From Corticium candelabrum (lineage: Eukaryota > Porifera > Homoscleromorpha > Homosclerophorida > Plakinidae), in contig NC_085092.1 of the NCBI RefSeq assembly GCF_963422355.1, positions 2,850,666-2,914,665 of the forward strand: 64,000 nt of DNA, given 5' to 3'. Both the position numbers and the translations under genes were made by a program. Below the pieces are notes generated by a model. The model was given only the letters and a program-made list of their open reading frames with translations, did not search any database and had not been told where the DNA came from. Shown here piece by piece: positions 50,045 to 63,512 of this stretch (within the stretch, counting starts at the first letter, position 1; every line of letters starts with the position of its first letter).

Positions 50045-50495
50045 CTATACATTCCAAAGTTGTTTACATGGTCGTTTCCGTCGAGTCGCTACTTCCTGTG
50101 AGACGACTATTATAACCCTCGCTACGCCTAATAGCCCCGCAGGTTCGGAAACTGCATGATGACGTCGTTCTAGCGGGAAGACGGTTGGTCTAGGCAAGTA
50201 AAGTATTAGATAGTGTTGAGGTGAAGACGCGGCTTTTGTTTTAATCAATCCTCTTTCTAATTTAATTAACAGTTAACACCACAGCATAGAATGAAAATGT
50301 CAGTATGGTACAGCTATCGGTATCGGCCGATACTTGGAAACCGAGGTATCGGTATCAAAACATGGTATCGGTGGAATACTAATTTCTATATACAAGAAGA
50401 CTTGACAAGCTACCTTCAGTGTTCGACCAGAATCTAGTGAGTTACTCACGTCACGTGTCTGAAAGCTTCCTTTGTAGTTGGATAAGTTCCTTCGC

Positions 50496-50559
<64 letters not shown>

Positions 50560-50580
50560 TACATATGTATATATATATTA
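50496..50580. repeat. (TA)n, T tract, (TA)n
   Basis: TA repeats interrupted by about 20 T residues near 50,541-50,561. Confidence 0.95.
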
Positions 50581-50769
50581 TAACTAAATGTCCCATATGG
50601 GACAAACAAAAAACATACATGAAAGACAAGTATTATTACTGGATATGTCAAACAAGTGCACTACTGGTCCAAAGACGACAGAAATACATGAGTTATAAAG
50701 ATTTATAGAGAAGGAAGTAGAAAGTGCGATGATGAGAAAACAAATCAGGAGTAGAGGACATTGTGGCAG

Positions 50770-51435
50770 CAGCACAGGCAGACGAATAGACACGATGAGC
50801 GCTGAGTGCTCAAAGAGCAGGGTGAAGGTGCGGCATACATCAGACTCCCGAATGACCATGTTGTCCAGCAGGGAAGAGGAGAAAATAAAGACAAGGCGAC
50901 ATGAATAAGACAACGGGAACACCATAGAGAGCCGAAGAAACCTGAAGAGCGCGAAATGCTGAAAGAGCAGGGTGAAGGTGCGGCAAACATCAAACTCTTG
51001 ACCAACCATGTTGTCCAACAGAGAAGTGAGGAGAAGAAGGAAGACGAGATGACACAAGAAGCATGAATAAGACAACGGGAACACCATAGAGAGCCGAAGA
51101 AACCTGAAGAGCGCGAAATGCTGAAAGAGCAGGGTGAAGGTGCGGCAAACATCAAACTCTTGACCAACCATGTTGTCCAACAGAGAAGTGAGGAGAAGAA
51201 GGAAGACGAGATGACACAAGAAGCATGAATAAGACAACGGGAACACCATAGAGAGTCGAAGAAACCTGAAGAGCGCGAAATGCTGAAAGAGCAGGGTGTA
51301 GGTGCGGCAAACATCAGACTCCTGACCGACCATGTTGTCCAGCAGAGAAGTGACGAGAAGGAAGACCAGATGACACAAGAAGAATGAGTAAGACAGCAGA
51401 AACATCACAGACGGCCGAAGAAACGAATAGCGTTC
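50770..51435. repeat. 162-bp tandem repeat, about four units
   Basis: GAATAAGACAACGGGAAC recurs at 50,903, 51,065 and 51,227 (period exactly 162), with diverged partial units on both sides; the central units are nearly identical. As 162 is divisible by three, the minus strand stays open (50584-51591) and reads as a hydrophobic repeat (LLDNMVGQEFDVCRTFTLLF per unit). TA microsatellites lie on both sides. I regard the frame as a repeat by-product. Confidence 0.85.
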
Positions 51436-51515
51436 ATTCCCCCAATGGGATCCCTTCACGTGGATGAGGACTGACGCAAGCAGCCAGAGTGGCAAAAGCC
51501 ACAATGGCGCAACCT

Positions 51516-51518
<3 letters not shown>

Positions 51519-51561
<43 letters not shown>

Positions 51562-51570
51562 GTATGTATA
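51519..51570. repeat. (TA)n-(TATG)n microsatellite
   Basis: TA run followed by TATG units. Confidence 0.95.
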
Positions 51571-51837
51571 TACGCTGCTTCCCGCAAACACCTAGCTGAT
51601 TACTAAATTCTCTTGTAACTAACGTTCATAACTCATATAACCGTATAATTTTAATCCTACAAGCATGCGCACATCAACGATTGATACCATTTTATGAAGC
51701 GTAAAAAGTTAACCATCGAGCAAAAAGCAAAATATACCGTCACAAATGCTTCCCCTAATCCAGCGACTTAAAACAATAAAACAAGACAAAACTGCGTGCT
51801 CAAATCAGAGTACGTGCGACGTGTTCCTGAGATATAA

Positions 51838-54800
51838 TCATTTCTTTCTTCCGCCCTTTCTTCGTCTCTTTCCAGTATGTTTCTTCTGGTTTCGGCTCCG
51901 CTCTTCGACGTCGACGCTCAATTCGCCGACGTCCGCCAGATCGTCGCCGTCTCCGTCTTCCAATAAATGATCCTCGGAGTTGAGACCGTTTTGTACGTCA
52001 CCCACAGGTACCTCCGACGTATCCGGCTGATGCAGATGCGATTCCTGTTGCCTGATATCGTCAATCTGTTTCTGCAACACGGTCAATTTGTTTCTCAGTG
52101 CTTCCGTCGGTTCCGTAAAAATCCAAATTCCGATGTCCCATTTCCTTTGCTTTTCGTTGTCGACGACTTTTCGTTCGAGGCTATTCAAATCGCCCTCTAG
52201 GTCGCTCATCTCGAGTTCCATTCGGTCTCCTAGCCAGACCACTTCCGATTCCCGAATGGTATGAAGAAACCGGCGCACGCTATGAAATACGGGGTATATG
52301 TCATTGCAGTAAAACTTTCTGTAGGTTAGGAACGAATACCACGTCGTCCAGTGCCCCGAACTTCCTTCGTGGGTTTGTCGAGTTTGCAACTCAAACACCG
52401 GTATCGTGTTAGAGTTACGGAGTTCCTCCCCGTCTTCTTCGGGGCGGACAAAAGTGACGTCACAAACTAAGCATCCGCGGTCGTCCAAATCATATCGCGA
52501 AAATCTTTCTTCTGGGTTCTCATTCCCGTCAGCTGTCTTGGATACTTTGTCATGTTTCTTCCTCAGCATCTCGCCAAAATAGAGCTTCAATAACTGCCTT
52601 TTCCTGAACAAATCTGCTTCCTCGTTTCTTACCTCTTTTTCGAGCCTCGTCATTTCATCGATTGGCAATTGCTCGATATTCTGTTCCATGTCGTCTTCGT
52701 CTTCCAGTTCTTCTTCTTCACCATCTTCACCTGCTAGCATCGACGGTACCGCTTGGTTGACGTCATCATCGCCCTTGATCCCTAATTGTCCGTTTGCCGT
52801 CAAACAGTCGTCGTCATCATCACCATCCATTTTCATTAGTGGTCTGTCTTCATAGTATTCATCTATTTTAGTCTCAACGTAACACACTTGTCGGGATGAA
52901 TTGACAACAACGTCACACACAAACTCTCCTCTTTCGCGTAGTAACTTCTCCAAGCAATGAACCAAATCTCCTACCACGACCGCACTGCTTATTTCGTCGA
53001 GGCACGACAACAAGCGAAGCGGGAGGGTCGTTGCAACTGTCGACTGCAATTGGACTGCCAATCTTGCAAGGGCTTTGCGAATTAGTACCTCATTCTTGGA
53101 CGGAACTGTGAATCCTACAGCTGAGTTAATCAAAAGAACGAGTGCAAGAGTAACACATCTCTCACTCTCGCCAGACTCTATTCGCAGGCTGCTTAAGAGA
53201 GAATCACCAAGCAAACTAAATCGGTCTGAGATTATGCCGAGAAAAAGATCAACAGCATATTGCAACAAATCTCTGACTTTCTTCAAAATATTTCGCTGGT
53301 TCTTGCACTTGCGAATCTCTCTCAAATGCCACTCGACGTTACCCATAACGAGAACATTCCAATACCGAACACTTTCGATATATGACAACGGCATACATGC
53401 TCTTAGTCGAACCGGCTGCTGCAAATGAATAGCCAAGGTAAGACAATAGAGAATCTCCGACTCCATAACAGAAAGAGCAACAGAAACATTAGGAAGACAC
53501 TGCAAAGATGTCATTTTGAGAGGTCTTGTAAGAAACCTCTTCAGCAGAGTACTAGACGCTTTCACAAAATTACTATCTCGATACAACATGTGTTGCGCAT
53601 CAACCCAAAGTCTCACAAACAATTTAGCCCAAAATGAGTCTTTGTTTACCAAAGCGCCGGTCTTCTGCAACAGGAACGATCTCCGTTTAAAAGGAGACCT
53701 CTGTAGACGTTCGTTAAACTCATACTCTTCGTTGTGCAAAAACTTCGGCAAAGGATTACTCTTCAGCACGAAAGACTGATAGAGGCTCCACATTTGATGC
53801 GTAAAGTTGACATCACATAGCCTGCTCATGAAGTGCGTCTCCCTAAACGCTTTATCCAGAGCTTTGTGGACAAAATCTTTGCACTTGTGGCTTAGTTTGA
53901 GGAGAGCATCAGCAAGGACCGAGCTCGGACAAGCCAAAGACGACGAATGACCTCCGCTCCAAATCAGTTCGGATAGCAGCTCAACCACTGGAGCTGCCCT
54001 GCTTTGAATGTTCTTGACGACTGCTCCAGCGTTATTCGATTTCTGAATATTACCTAATACGGTACTGATAGTCGCCTCGAATTCAATAACCTTTTCCAGT
54101 ACCTTCATCCTCCGTAGGACGGATTCTGAGGAATGGTCATGATCACGTCTACAACCTCCTTCTACACCCGCACATCCTTGTCCGGTCTTAAAGGCAATGC
54201 ACAGACGACTCTTTTCTACTTGCACTAACAGTTGGCTCCGGCCACTTTCGACTAGAGTTTTAAGTAGCTGTAGTGCACGAACCGACAACATGGATTGAGC
54301 TTCAGCATGAGTAAATCGTCTAGCCTCATCGAGCTTCATCCAAATAGAGTAAAGTTCGTTTGTCTCGTACTGGCTAGTGCCAACTTCCCGAAGTCCATAA
54401 AAACGGAAACATTTCTCAACTTGCTGATTATCAGATGTTGATTTACCAGCATGTAGACACCGATAGAGCTCTGCTGCTATCGGCAGCGTATGCTGAGCAG
54501 CTTTCAACTCACTGTCAGTTTTAAGTTTTGCCTTCATTAGATGAGTTGCTGCTTCTACTTCTCCAGCCAAACAATCAGCTTTTGCTGATTGAAACGAAGC
54601 TCGAGCTTTCTGTGCGTCAACAAGACTACGCTTCAATACAGCAATCAACAAAGTTGCAATTCCTTGTCCTACGGAATCTCGTTCCGACCCAAATAGTTTC
54701 CAGGCTTCATTTGCTTGTTTTTCAATTATCTCCTTTTGAGCTTCATTGGCTTGTTTGTCAGTCACGACACTGGAAGTTTGAGTTTCAGCAACCTCTTTCT

Positions 54801-57800
54801 GAGCTTCATTCCCTAGCGATTCAGCTTCAATTGCTCGCTTTTCAGTCGTCTCGTTTTTATTCATTTCCAAAAACAATTTGGCGGCGTCCAGTAGAGAACA
54901 CTCAGCCTTAAATGCATTGTCACCGGCATCTACTCGGGCTGCTTGTCTATAGTCATGCGCATCATAAAGCATATCTCTAGCCTCTCGTGTACGTCCGGCC
55001 TTGAGTAATGTTTGAACTACTTGTCCTGATAGTCCGAGATTCTTGTAAAACTTGACTTTGAACTCAAACTCAGGAAAAGTGTCAACAACCGCGTCCATTT
55101 TGTCTCTATTACCTTCCTTGTAATGCATACGCGCTGCAGTCCACAACAGCTTCCTTTCCGTCATGTCAGCGGCAGGAGGTTTCAAATCGCTGCAATGACC
55201 AACTGCCCTTTTTATGTCTTCATAGTGACGAACAGCCTCCACTCCTTCCTCATATCTCCTATTGGCATAAAGCAGACGTAACGTCGAATGAAAGTCTAGT
55301 CCTTCTCTGTAGCAGCGAAGAGCATCTTCTAGCCTACGACAATCTTCATAGACTTGTCCCGCCCTCCTCAACTACAACAAAAGATAAAGTAGAATAACAT
55401 GCATGTCAAACAACTACCAACAAAGTCAAATTACCAAATGAGACTTTTCCAACACACCAGCTGCAAGCATTGGTTCTCCACCCTTCAATAGTAACTGCCC
55501 AGCTTGTTTAAACATCCCACACTTCAGAGCGTGCAAAGCCGCATGAACAACTTTCTCCACTTTCGCTTTCTTATCGATCGTACTAGCAGCCTCAATTACC
55601 AAATGACGCATAAGACTCTTAGACTCCTTTGTCGTGTCTCCAGCCTTGCCGTAGCACTTCCCAGCCAATTTCCACCTCTCGTGAGAGTAGAAGTAATCGC
55701 CTTGCTTAGCCCAGTCATCAGGAGTACTATCCTTCGCAAACCTAAACGCACCCTCACCCTCCTCCGCTTCTTTCTCACTTTCAATTCTCACCACTTCAAA
55801 AGCAGTAAAGTAATCAAACATCGGCGATCTCTTTGTTTCGTTCTTGTCATAAATCCAGACATTACTTCTCGCTCTTGTCAACGCTGTGTAAAGATGCTTC
55901 AGCTCAGAGCTGAGAAGCTTGTGCTTCGTCTCTTCAAACTTCAACGACCGCAGAGTACGACCTGACGACAACGAGTAGGTACGAAAAATTTCAGGACTTT
56001 GTTCCTCAAGAAACGAGTACACAACCCTCCAATCGTCTTGGACCTATAAAAACCACTAAAATTATTAAGCAGACATAGTTACCTCCAAACGCATTCACGC
56101 ACCTTTGAGTCTGTAAAGAAGTTGTAGAGAAGAACGTCATCAAATTCCAAACCCTTGGCCTCAAAGACAGTCATAACTAGTCCGACCGTTAGTTCCTCGG
56201 GCATTCTGTCTATCACGTCTTCTGATCTGACAAGAATCACTTGCCTTGCACCAAACTCAATAGGCGATGAGCGCCTCCTGTTGCCTCTCAACATCAGTGC
56301 CAATTCTTCGTATTCCGTCACCATAAGCAACGAAGGCTTTGGACCGGGAAAAATCCCTTGATCTTTCGGCAAAATGTCAAACGTCTCCGGAAAAAAGTGC
56401 TCCATTAGAACGACCACACGATTGGCAAGCTCTAGAATCCCAGTGTGCGATCGATAGTTTTCCGTCAGTTGAAGCATTTCGGGTACTTTGATCTTACTAC
56501 AGATACGATTAGCTCGACTGGCATGGTAAAATAGCGACCTGATATCTTTGAAACGAAACGAGACACCTCGCATAATACCCTGCGCCGTATCACCGGTCAA
56601 AAATAGAGCATTCGGGTCTTGACAGCAACGCAGAAAGAGAGCAATTTCGGCCTGCGTGAAGTCTTGCGTCTCATCAACGTAGAATTGATTGACGGCCCAA
56701 CCCAAATTTTGACGCTCCTCGAGCTGACGGTAAAGGTAAAACACTAAATCGCATTCGTCGTAAGCTCGTAGATGCTTCTTCAATTTTTCATATCTGAGAA
56801 ACATGGCATAAATCTCTTCTCTGTTGCCTTCAAAATTGGGCGCCTGTTTACGACCAAAGTGACTGTACTCATCTAGAGAAAGACAACCGTTTTCAGAGTG
56901 CAATGCTTCGAGAGATCCTTTAATGAACGATTTGATTTCAGTCCACACAAGAGATGGGTGATATGAACACTTGTTTTTCTCTTCACTGGCTTTCCGGACG
57001 TTTGACCACATAGAGGTTTCAAAGTAGGCGTATGTTACCTCATTAATAGTAGAGTCGGTACCTCTTGTAGTCTCGACAGCATCGGTCAAAAGACGGGTGA
57101 CGTCTTCCATCTCTTCTTCTCCATTGCTGTCATTCCCGCCATCTTCAGCGTCTGAAACATCCTCTTCAAGTTGAGGCACCGTGTCGAGTAAACTATCGAT
57201 ATCACCCCACGTGTTCACTTTTTGCTTGAGAGCGCCGTTGTCTAGACGCTCAAAAAATGGCTTCTCAAGAGATCCATCCAGAAGAAGCAGCCATTGTCTT
57301 GAGGTAAGAAATAATGGAAACTGAAGAGGAAGCACATCGCTGAGACGATATGGCAGCAGTTCGTTTTCATAGGGAAGATGATTCTGTGCAATTGTATCTC
57401 CACGGCAGAGGTTGAAAAAGTTCTTGCGCATGCGATCGCAAAGTACACCGTTCTTGGTAACAAAGATTTGCTGCAGATGAACAAATGTCGCCTCCGTAGC
57501 GGTCGATTGATCTGACGGCTCGCACGTTTCTGCGACATCAGTCACACGTGGAGTGTAACCGTTTGACTTTTCCTGATGAGTATGCGTGGCAACACCATTT
57601 TCGCGTGCTATTGGAGCCTCTGATAAATAGCACGTGCTGCCTTGTGCGACCGACTCTCTCTTTCCCTTAGGAAGAAGAACGGTGCAAGGAATAAGTTCAA
57701 AATTTGGAACATCGTCATAATGTTTGGTATCATTTTGTTCGCCTCCATTTTCAGCGGAAACCGTTTGGGGAGGGTGTGAGATCACACGAGGTTGCACACT

Positions 57801-60434
57801 GTCCACTTGCTCTTGCATATCTGAAGTATTAGTGGTGTCTGAAGAATACTGCATTTGTCGCCACCAAGGGCTGTCCGGACTGGTGGTGTTCCAATATTTC
57901 TTAAAAACGACCCACATTCTGTACAAGCAACAGGTTGTCTTACCAGTTCCACTTCGCCCCAACAACAACGTAGATGTGGAATCGGACCGATAAATGATAT
58001 CCCACTCTTCCGGATTGACATCAAAGCAGAAATCGACATCTGCTGCTTCTTGAGTGACTATTGCAGAAGTGACCATGCTTTCGGTGACAGAGTAGAATTT
58101 CACAATGTTAAAATCTTTCTCTTGAGGATTTGCGGGTGGAACGAGAGACTCCAGCGTTGTCTTTACAGTCTCCCCTGTTTTTAAAAGATACTTCTTAGGT
58201 AGACATTCATGCTGTGAGCGACTTCTAAAACCTGCCTGTTCTTCGTTACTAATTCCTTCTAAAAGCCTAATATTTATAGCTGCCTCTCCTTTCTTATGAC
58301 ACTGCGCTATTCTTTCTATTCTTCGACTCAATTGGTCATGTTTAAACACTATGTCCCAAATGCGGACGACTTCTGTGTAGACATGGCGTCTTGATCCAAC
58401 GGAAGAGTCATCCATGTCTTTCTTGACTGTACTAAGACGAGGGGAAAATGACTTGGCTCTTTCCCAAACTATTCGAACATCTTGACTCACGTTGGCTTCA
58501 AACAGTACCAGACCAGATGGTGTACCCTTTATTTCACGACACAAATCATGTCTCCATTCCCCGTTCGCAAGCATTCGGATTTTCTCAACCACCACTCGAG
58601 CCATACCACGGTTCTTCTTCCTGTTGTGTAAGAGTTTCCATACATCAGCAGTGCAACGCACTTCCCATACACATTTACTCAATTCGTATGGTTTTTCTTC
58701 TAGTGGAGTAGCCAAGTTAGTCTTCACAATACCATCAAATCCAGCTGAGGTGGAGACTTCTGACGGACATGTATCCGCTTTCTTTCCTGAAATACCGGCC
58801 AATGTACTGTCAAAAGGCTCTTGTGGGGTGACAAGAAAAGGAACTGTTTCAGAAGTGACAGAGTCATGAGAGCTGGTAGACATCTTCGTTTTCTCTTGCA
58901 CTTTCCTATCCATGACCCAGTCAAGATGACTGGTTTTAGACATTTCACTCAAAAATTGTGATATCTGATCTCTAAGTACTTGCTTCTCCAATTTAGCTGC
59001 TTGCTTTGAACTAGAGGGTACACACAATTCAAGATGTTTATCTCCTACAGGCACATTCTGTTTGAGGGAATCATTGATTTGACTAGCTGCCTGCTCCCGC
59101 TTTTTACGATTGGATGTAGTATCTTTCTTCTTGTCTTTCTTAGTCTTAGACTGACTAGAATCCTTCTGTCGCTTCAAATGATTAGATATCAATTTTCGTC
59201 TCTTGTCTTTGCTTATCAAATCATCCTCAGGCAGTTTGTTCCGTTTGTTTCTAAGTGTTGGATCAAGTCCGTGTTCTAGGAGAGTCATCAAGACATCTCC
59301 ATTGCTCTTAGAGTAGCGCTTGTTGCATACTACATGCAAAGGGGTATCGCCAGAATTGTCAGTAACCCATTGTTGCCATTCACATTTTTCCAGTAAAAAC
59401 TTCAAAAATGTCAAGTTGCTACCTAGCAATGAAGTAAAATGTCAATGTATTAATCTAACATTTCATTACAGCGTACAAAATGTTCCTTACTATTTACAGC
59501 CCATGATGATGCCACATGAAGTGGCCCCCCAGTGGGTGATATTGAAGCTGGATCAGCACCCATTTCTACAAGAACGACTGCTAAACGTTGGTTCCCAGCT
59601 CTGTGAGCAGCTTGAAGGGGTGTAACATTCAAATCATCCGGGTTCTGTTCATCAGTCCAAGGCCTGTTTACCCCAGCTCCATGTGCAATGAGATTGTCTA
59701 TAAGCTGGTTATTGTCTGCATGTTTCTGAATAAACGGCACCAAGGGAACAGATGCTGCAACCTGCAAGCCAGAATCAGGCAGCATTGCGTCGTGTACAAA
59801 CACAAATATTAGAGTATCCCAATCTTTGTTTTTTAAAAAGAGTTTCACACACTCTGTCCAATGGCAAATGTCTACTGACTTTAGTTGATTGCTCGGTAGT
59901 GCAACCTCTGGAATTAATATACTAATTACTTGTGCCTGTACTAATACACAAGCATATATAAATGATCTCAGCTAACCTTTATAGTCCTTCGCTAACTTGA
60001 GAATGCGAACAATCATGAGGTAGTCAGGGTCACGTGACAAACCGTAACTAAACGCTTGAACGGCTTTGGCTGTTCTTCCCAGGCTAGCAAGAGCCTCTCC
60101 TTTGCGATAGTAACCCTACGACAAACATTACAATAAAAAATTACAATTATGTGTCAAAGTAACCCGTATGTACCTTTCCCCAATTCGAATTCAAGAGGAT
60201 ACATTTTTCTGAGTCCGCTAGGGCTTCCTCGTATCGGCGTAGTCTGAGCAGAGTTATGGAGCGATTAGAGTACACTTTGTCCATCGCAGTCGAGCCGTAT
60301 TGGATGGCTTTGCTGTAGAAATCTAGTGCGTCTTTCCAACGCTGGGTCTTGAAGCATCGATTCCCCTCCTCTTTCGCTCTGTCCCCACGTTCGAAGGAAG
60401 ATGGTTGTTTTGAAATGAGCTTCTGTTTGCTCAT
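51838..60434 (-). CDS. TRANK1-like TPR-ankyrin-helicase giant protein
   Basis: Six exons join in phase: 60174-60434, 59977-60115, 59491-59907, 56103-59422, 55435-56043, 51838-55371; 2759 residues, near human TRANK1 in size. TPRs fill about 10-130 (GNRCFKTQRWKDALDFYSKA), then ankyrin-type repeats at about 180-330 (DDLNVTPLQAAHRAG, SGDTPLHVVC). A superfamily-1 UvrD-like helicase follows: Walker A GRSGTGKTT (about 761), DETQD (about 1189), GDTAQ (about 1216), ENYRS (about 1260), EAKGLEFDD (about 1360) and LYTALTRAR (about 1430). All key motifs look intact. TPR-like helices follow, a CCCH-like Cys/His cluster (about 1973-1993), an acidic stretch and a basic tail (GKRRRKGGRKK) that could be a nuclear signal. 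The function of TRANK1 proteins is poorly known. ATG at 60432-60434 starts the first TPR exon. Confidence 0.93.
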
Positions 60435-61519
60435 AGTCGCGTACAGACCTTGAACTGCGACGAATGACGAATGACAGACTCACGTGACATTTGCTTCTAA
60501 TCTGAGTACGCTAGGCAGGAAACAGGTGTGAGAGCTTTTTGTTCAGATCACGTGACATGCCAAAGAGCACTGTGGATGCATGTGTATTACGGAACAATAT
60601 AATCACTAAACTAGACTTCGTTTGTGGTCAGTGGCGTAAGACGGAGGGGGCTGTCCGTGGGAAACTACCTCGCTTGCCAGACCGTAAACCGATTTGCAAT
60701 TTCAATTCCTACACTGATCTCGATCCCCGGCCGGGCACTCGTCTAGGCTAGCAGACTAGATGTGACCCAGTGTAGCTGACCGAAGCCTCCAACAGAGATA
60801 CGAGAAGAGAGAGTAGGGTGTCCAGACGGAATTTTGCAACGCCCACAGCTTTTCGTACCGCGAGACGATGATCTCTAGGCTGTTTCCGTTGAATACACCA
60901 TTTCTAGACACCATGCATGACGCTCGGATTTACACTCCTAACTCTAGGTACCCGCTCATACATGTCGGTCCCCAATGCGGGCGCAGACTGCTACCGTATT
61001 CATATACAGCCTGTAGAGAGATCTAACCTACTCAAAATTCCATTCCCTTCTTGCATGCTTTTCGAAGCGTAGAGGTACTAAACGACTAGCCTACAGTGTC
61101 TACGTATACATAGCTACAAGTGGTATGAGTAGTGGCTACAATGCGTATAGAAGCGGAAAATTAGTGTGGTAGGTGAAAGTTTCAGTTTGGCGCCTAGACG
61201 AAGGTGAAAACTGTGATATAGCACCCAGAAGCCGCTCCTAGTTTCAAGGTAGATGATTAGGTAGCGTTGTTCCATTGGTCAGAAGTCTCTCAGAGAAACG
61301 ATGGTAACAAATTGCTTCATTCCCCTGTCTTCCATTGGTTGACTTGCTCTGGAGAAATCAGATTGGGTTACAAATTTTGCTTTATCCGCCGTCTTCACAC
61401 GTAGAAAACTTCTGGAGCCAGTGCAACTGCAGCATTTCAAAGCAACCTCCCTAGTAAAAGCGAGACAAGTCATTCCAATTTCCGCTTCTGGACAGCACCA
61501 ATATCTATCTATTCCAGTC
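60435..61519. other. intergenic between divergent TRANK1-like and LAPTM4-like genes
   Basis: Head-to-head arrangement, so it should contain both promoters. No TATA box or CpG-rich core stands out, and no mobile element was identified. Confidence 0.45.
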
Positions 61520-62457
61520 ATGTACAGGCAATTTTCTTCGAACAACGGCAGCTCTACTGCCGAGCGGACTCTCAGAAGTCCGTCACGAGAGAGATGCTGC
61601 TTCTGCGTCAAACTACAGTCAGGCACTGTAGCCATTGCCGTGTTCTACATTGTAAGTGTCACAATCATGCAACCAAATTGTTGCAGCATGAGTCTAGTCG
61701 TCATCTGATTTGACCGGAATTAGTTTGACTGAACATATATTTCCGGTCTGGAAAAAGTACACAAAGCTTTGCTAAACACTCTAAAGTAGTGGCTTTGAAT
61801 GACTTTCGAAAGTGGCTTTTGCATTCTTGGTCATTACGCGTCGCCGTTAGTTTAGTTAGCTAATTAGCTATCTAAAATGTCTTCCCTACTTGCAGGTGCT
61901 GTATGGCGCGACAGCTATTTGCTCCACAGTCTTGCTCGCAAACGGAAGCGTGCAAACCAAACTTACTCGCGGTATGTGCTACCACATGGAGACTGCGACT
62001 GCAGTAGACGGAAATTGCCAGCCAGGTGACGTCAGCAAATACGGTAAAATGTAGCAGCTAATTAACTGTTAACCACAAGAAAGTACGCGTTTCTGAGTGA
62101 GCTACTTTGCTTCAGAAACGTGGGTAATACTTTTGGCAAGTGCAGGATTTGTTATCTCTGTTGTTGCTATTCCTGTCGCCGCAATGATGATGCATGGAGT
62201 GTTGAAGGTTGGTATATCAGATGGAATTTCGTTTCAATGATGAAATACTAGCAACGCTATCTTGCGTCTTGTAGGATCATTACAATCTAATATTGCCAAT
62301 GTTTATCTGGAACATTGTGGATATCCTGCGTGATACAATATGCTTTTTCTCAATGTACAAGCTCTGGGGAGCGGTAAGATATACAAAAGTTCCCTACCAT
62401 CTAATGTACTACCAGCACCAGCACCAGCACTAGCACCAGCAGCACCACTACTAGTAT

Positions 62458-62525
<68 letters not shown>

Positions 62526-62679
62526 CAACTTGCTATTCAATTATGAAAACATAACTCAAGAATGATTCATAAGAGAATTCAGCTTGAAGTGCAGGACGTT
62601 AATAGTTGGAATATACCTAGTGTAATGTAAGACTTGTTGGTTTGGGGATGTTTGGGGATTGTTTTATTTTGAAAGAACA

Positions 62680-62769
<90 letters not shown>

Positions 62770-63467
62770 TAATATACATAATACATAGAGTTGAATGGCA
62801 ATTTGGCATGAAGTATGATTCAATGATGCAAAATTGAACGTGCAGTATAGACCCCGGGTTTAGTTAATTAATTAGTTAATTAGTATTAAGCAAACAAGGC
62901 CAGAATAAGAGACATACTTAGACAAATTGATTTCAGATACCATGATAGACAGATTGATTCGTGCAGTCTAAAGCAACTGTTCCACTAATATTAGTAAGCT
63001 AATTGTCTCACCGACTGCAGACCATATCACAACACTACCAAATTTATAGATGTTAGCCGTATGTATAAAGGATAACTTTAATAGGATAAATATATAGGAT
63101 GAATACCAATGCATGATATTTGAAAAAATGCTGGATCCAAATGGTTGTAGTTCAAACAAGTCAAAGCATGTGACAACATTATGAATGCCGGATGAAAGTG
63201 ATTGTGGCTATAGATAGTGTAGTTTCATCCAATGTGCAGTGACAGCCCAAAAGATCTAGAACATATGCAAACTCGAAAGGGACAAAGTCACAGTCTATAG
63301 CTATACTATTCAACGAGATAATTAGTAAATAAGAATAAAATAATCTAATAGAAGAAAAGTACCAAACCCGATAACTGGTGCTATATGCATGATGTCACCA
63401 GGTGCAAACCAGTTGTTCAGTGTTCACACACACACGCACGTGCACACACACACGCACGTGCACACAC

Positions 63468-63512
<45 letters not shown>

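Larger units (their letters stand above)
47964..50382. mobile_element. possible element with GATACC-rich inverted ends (tentative)
   Basis: AGTGTTCCACCAATACTGG followed by repeated GGTATCG/CGATACC on the left is mirrored by CGGTATC repeats and CGGTGGAATACT on the right. Copy B of the long-TIR family and the 49,783 MITE would be nested in it. No coding content was found. Confidence 0.4.

Noticed and set aside
50584-51591. 335-codon hydrophobic minus-strand open frame
   Set aside because: It spans TA microsatellite and the 162-bp tandem repeat; openness is explained by a period divisible by three. No family similarity seen.
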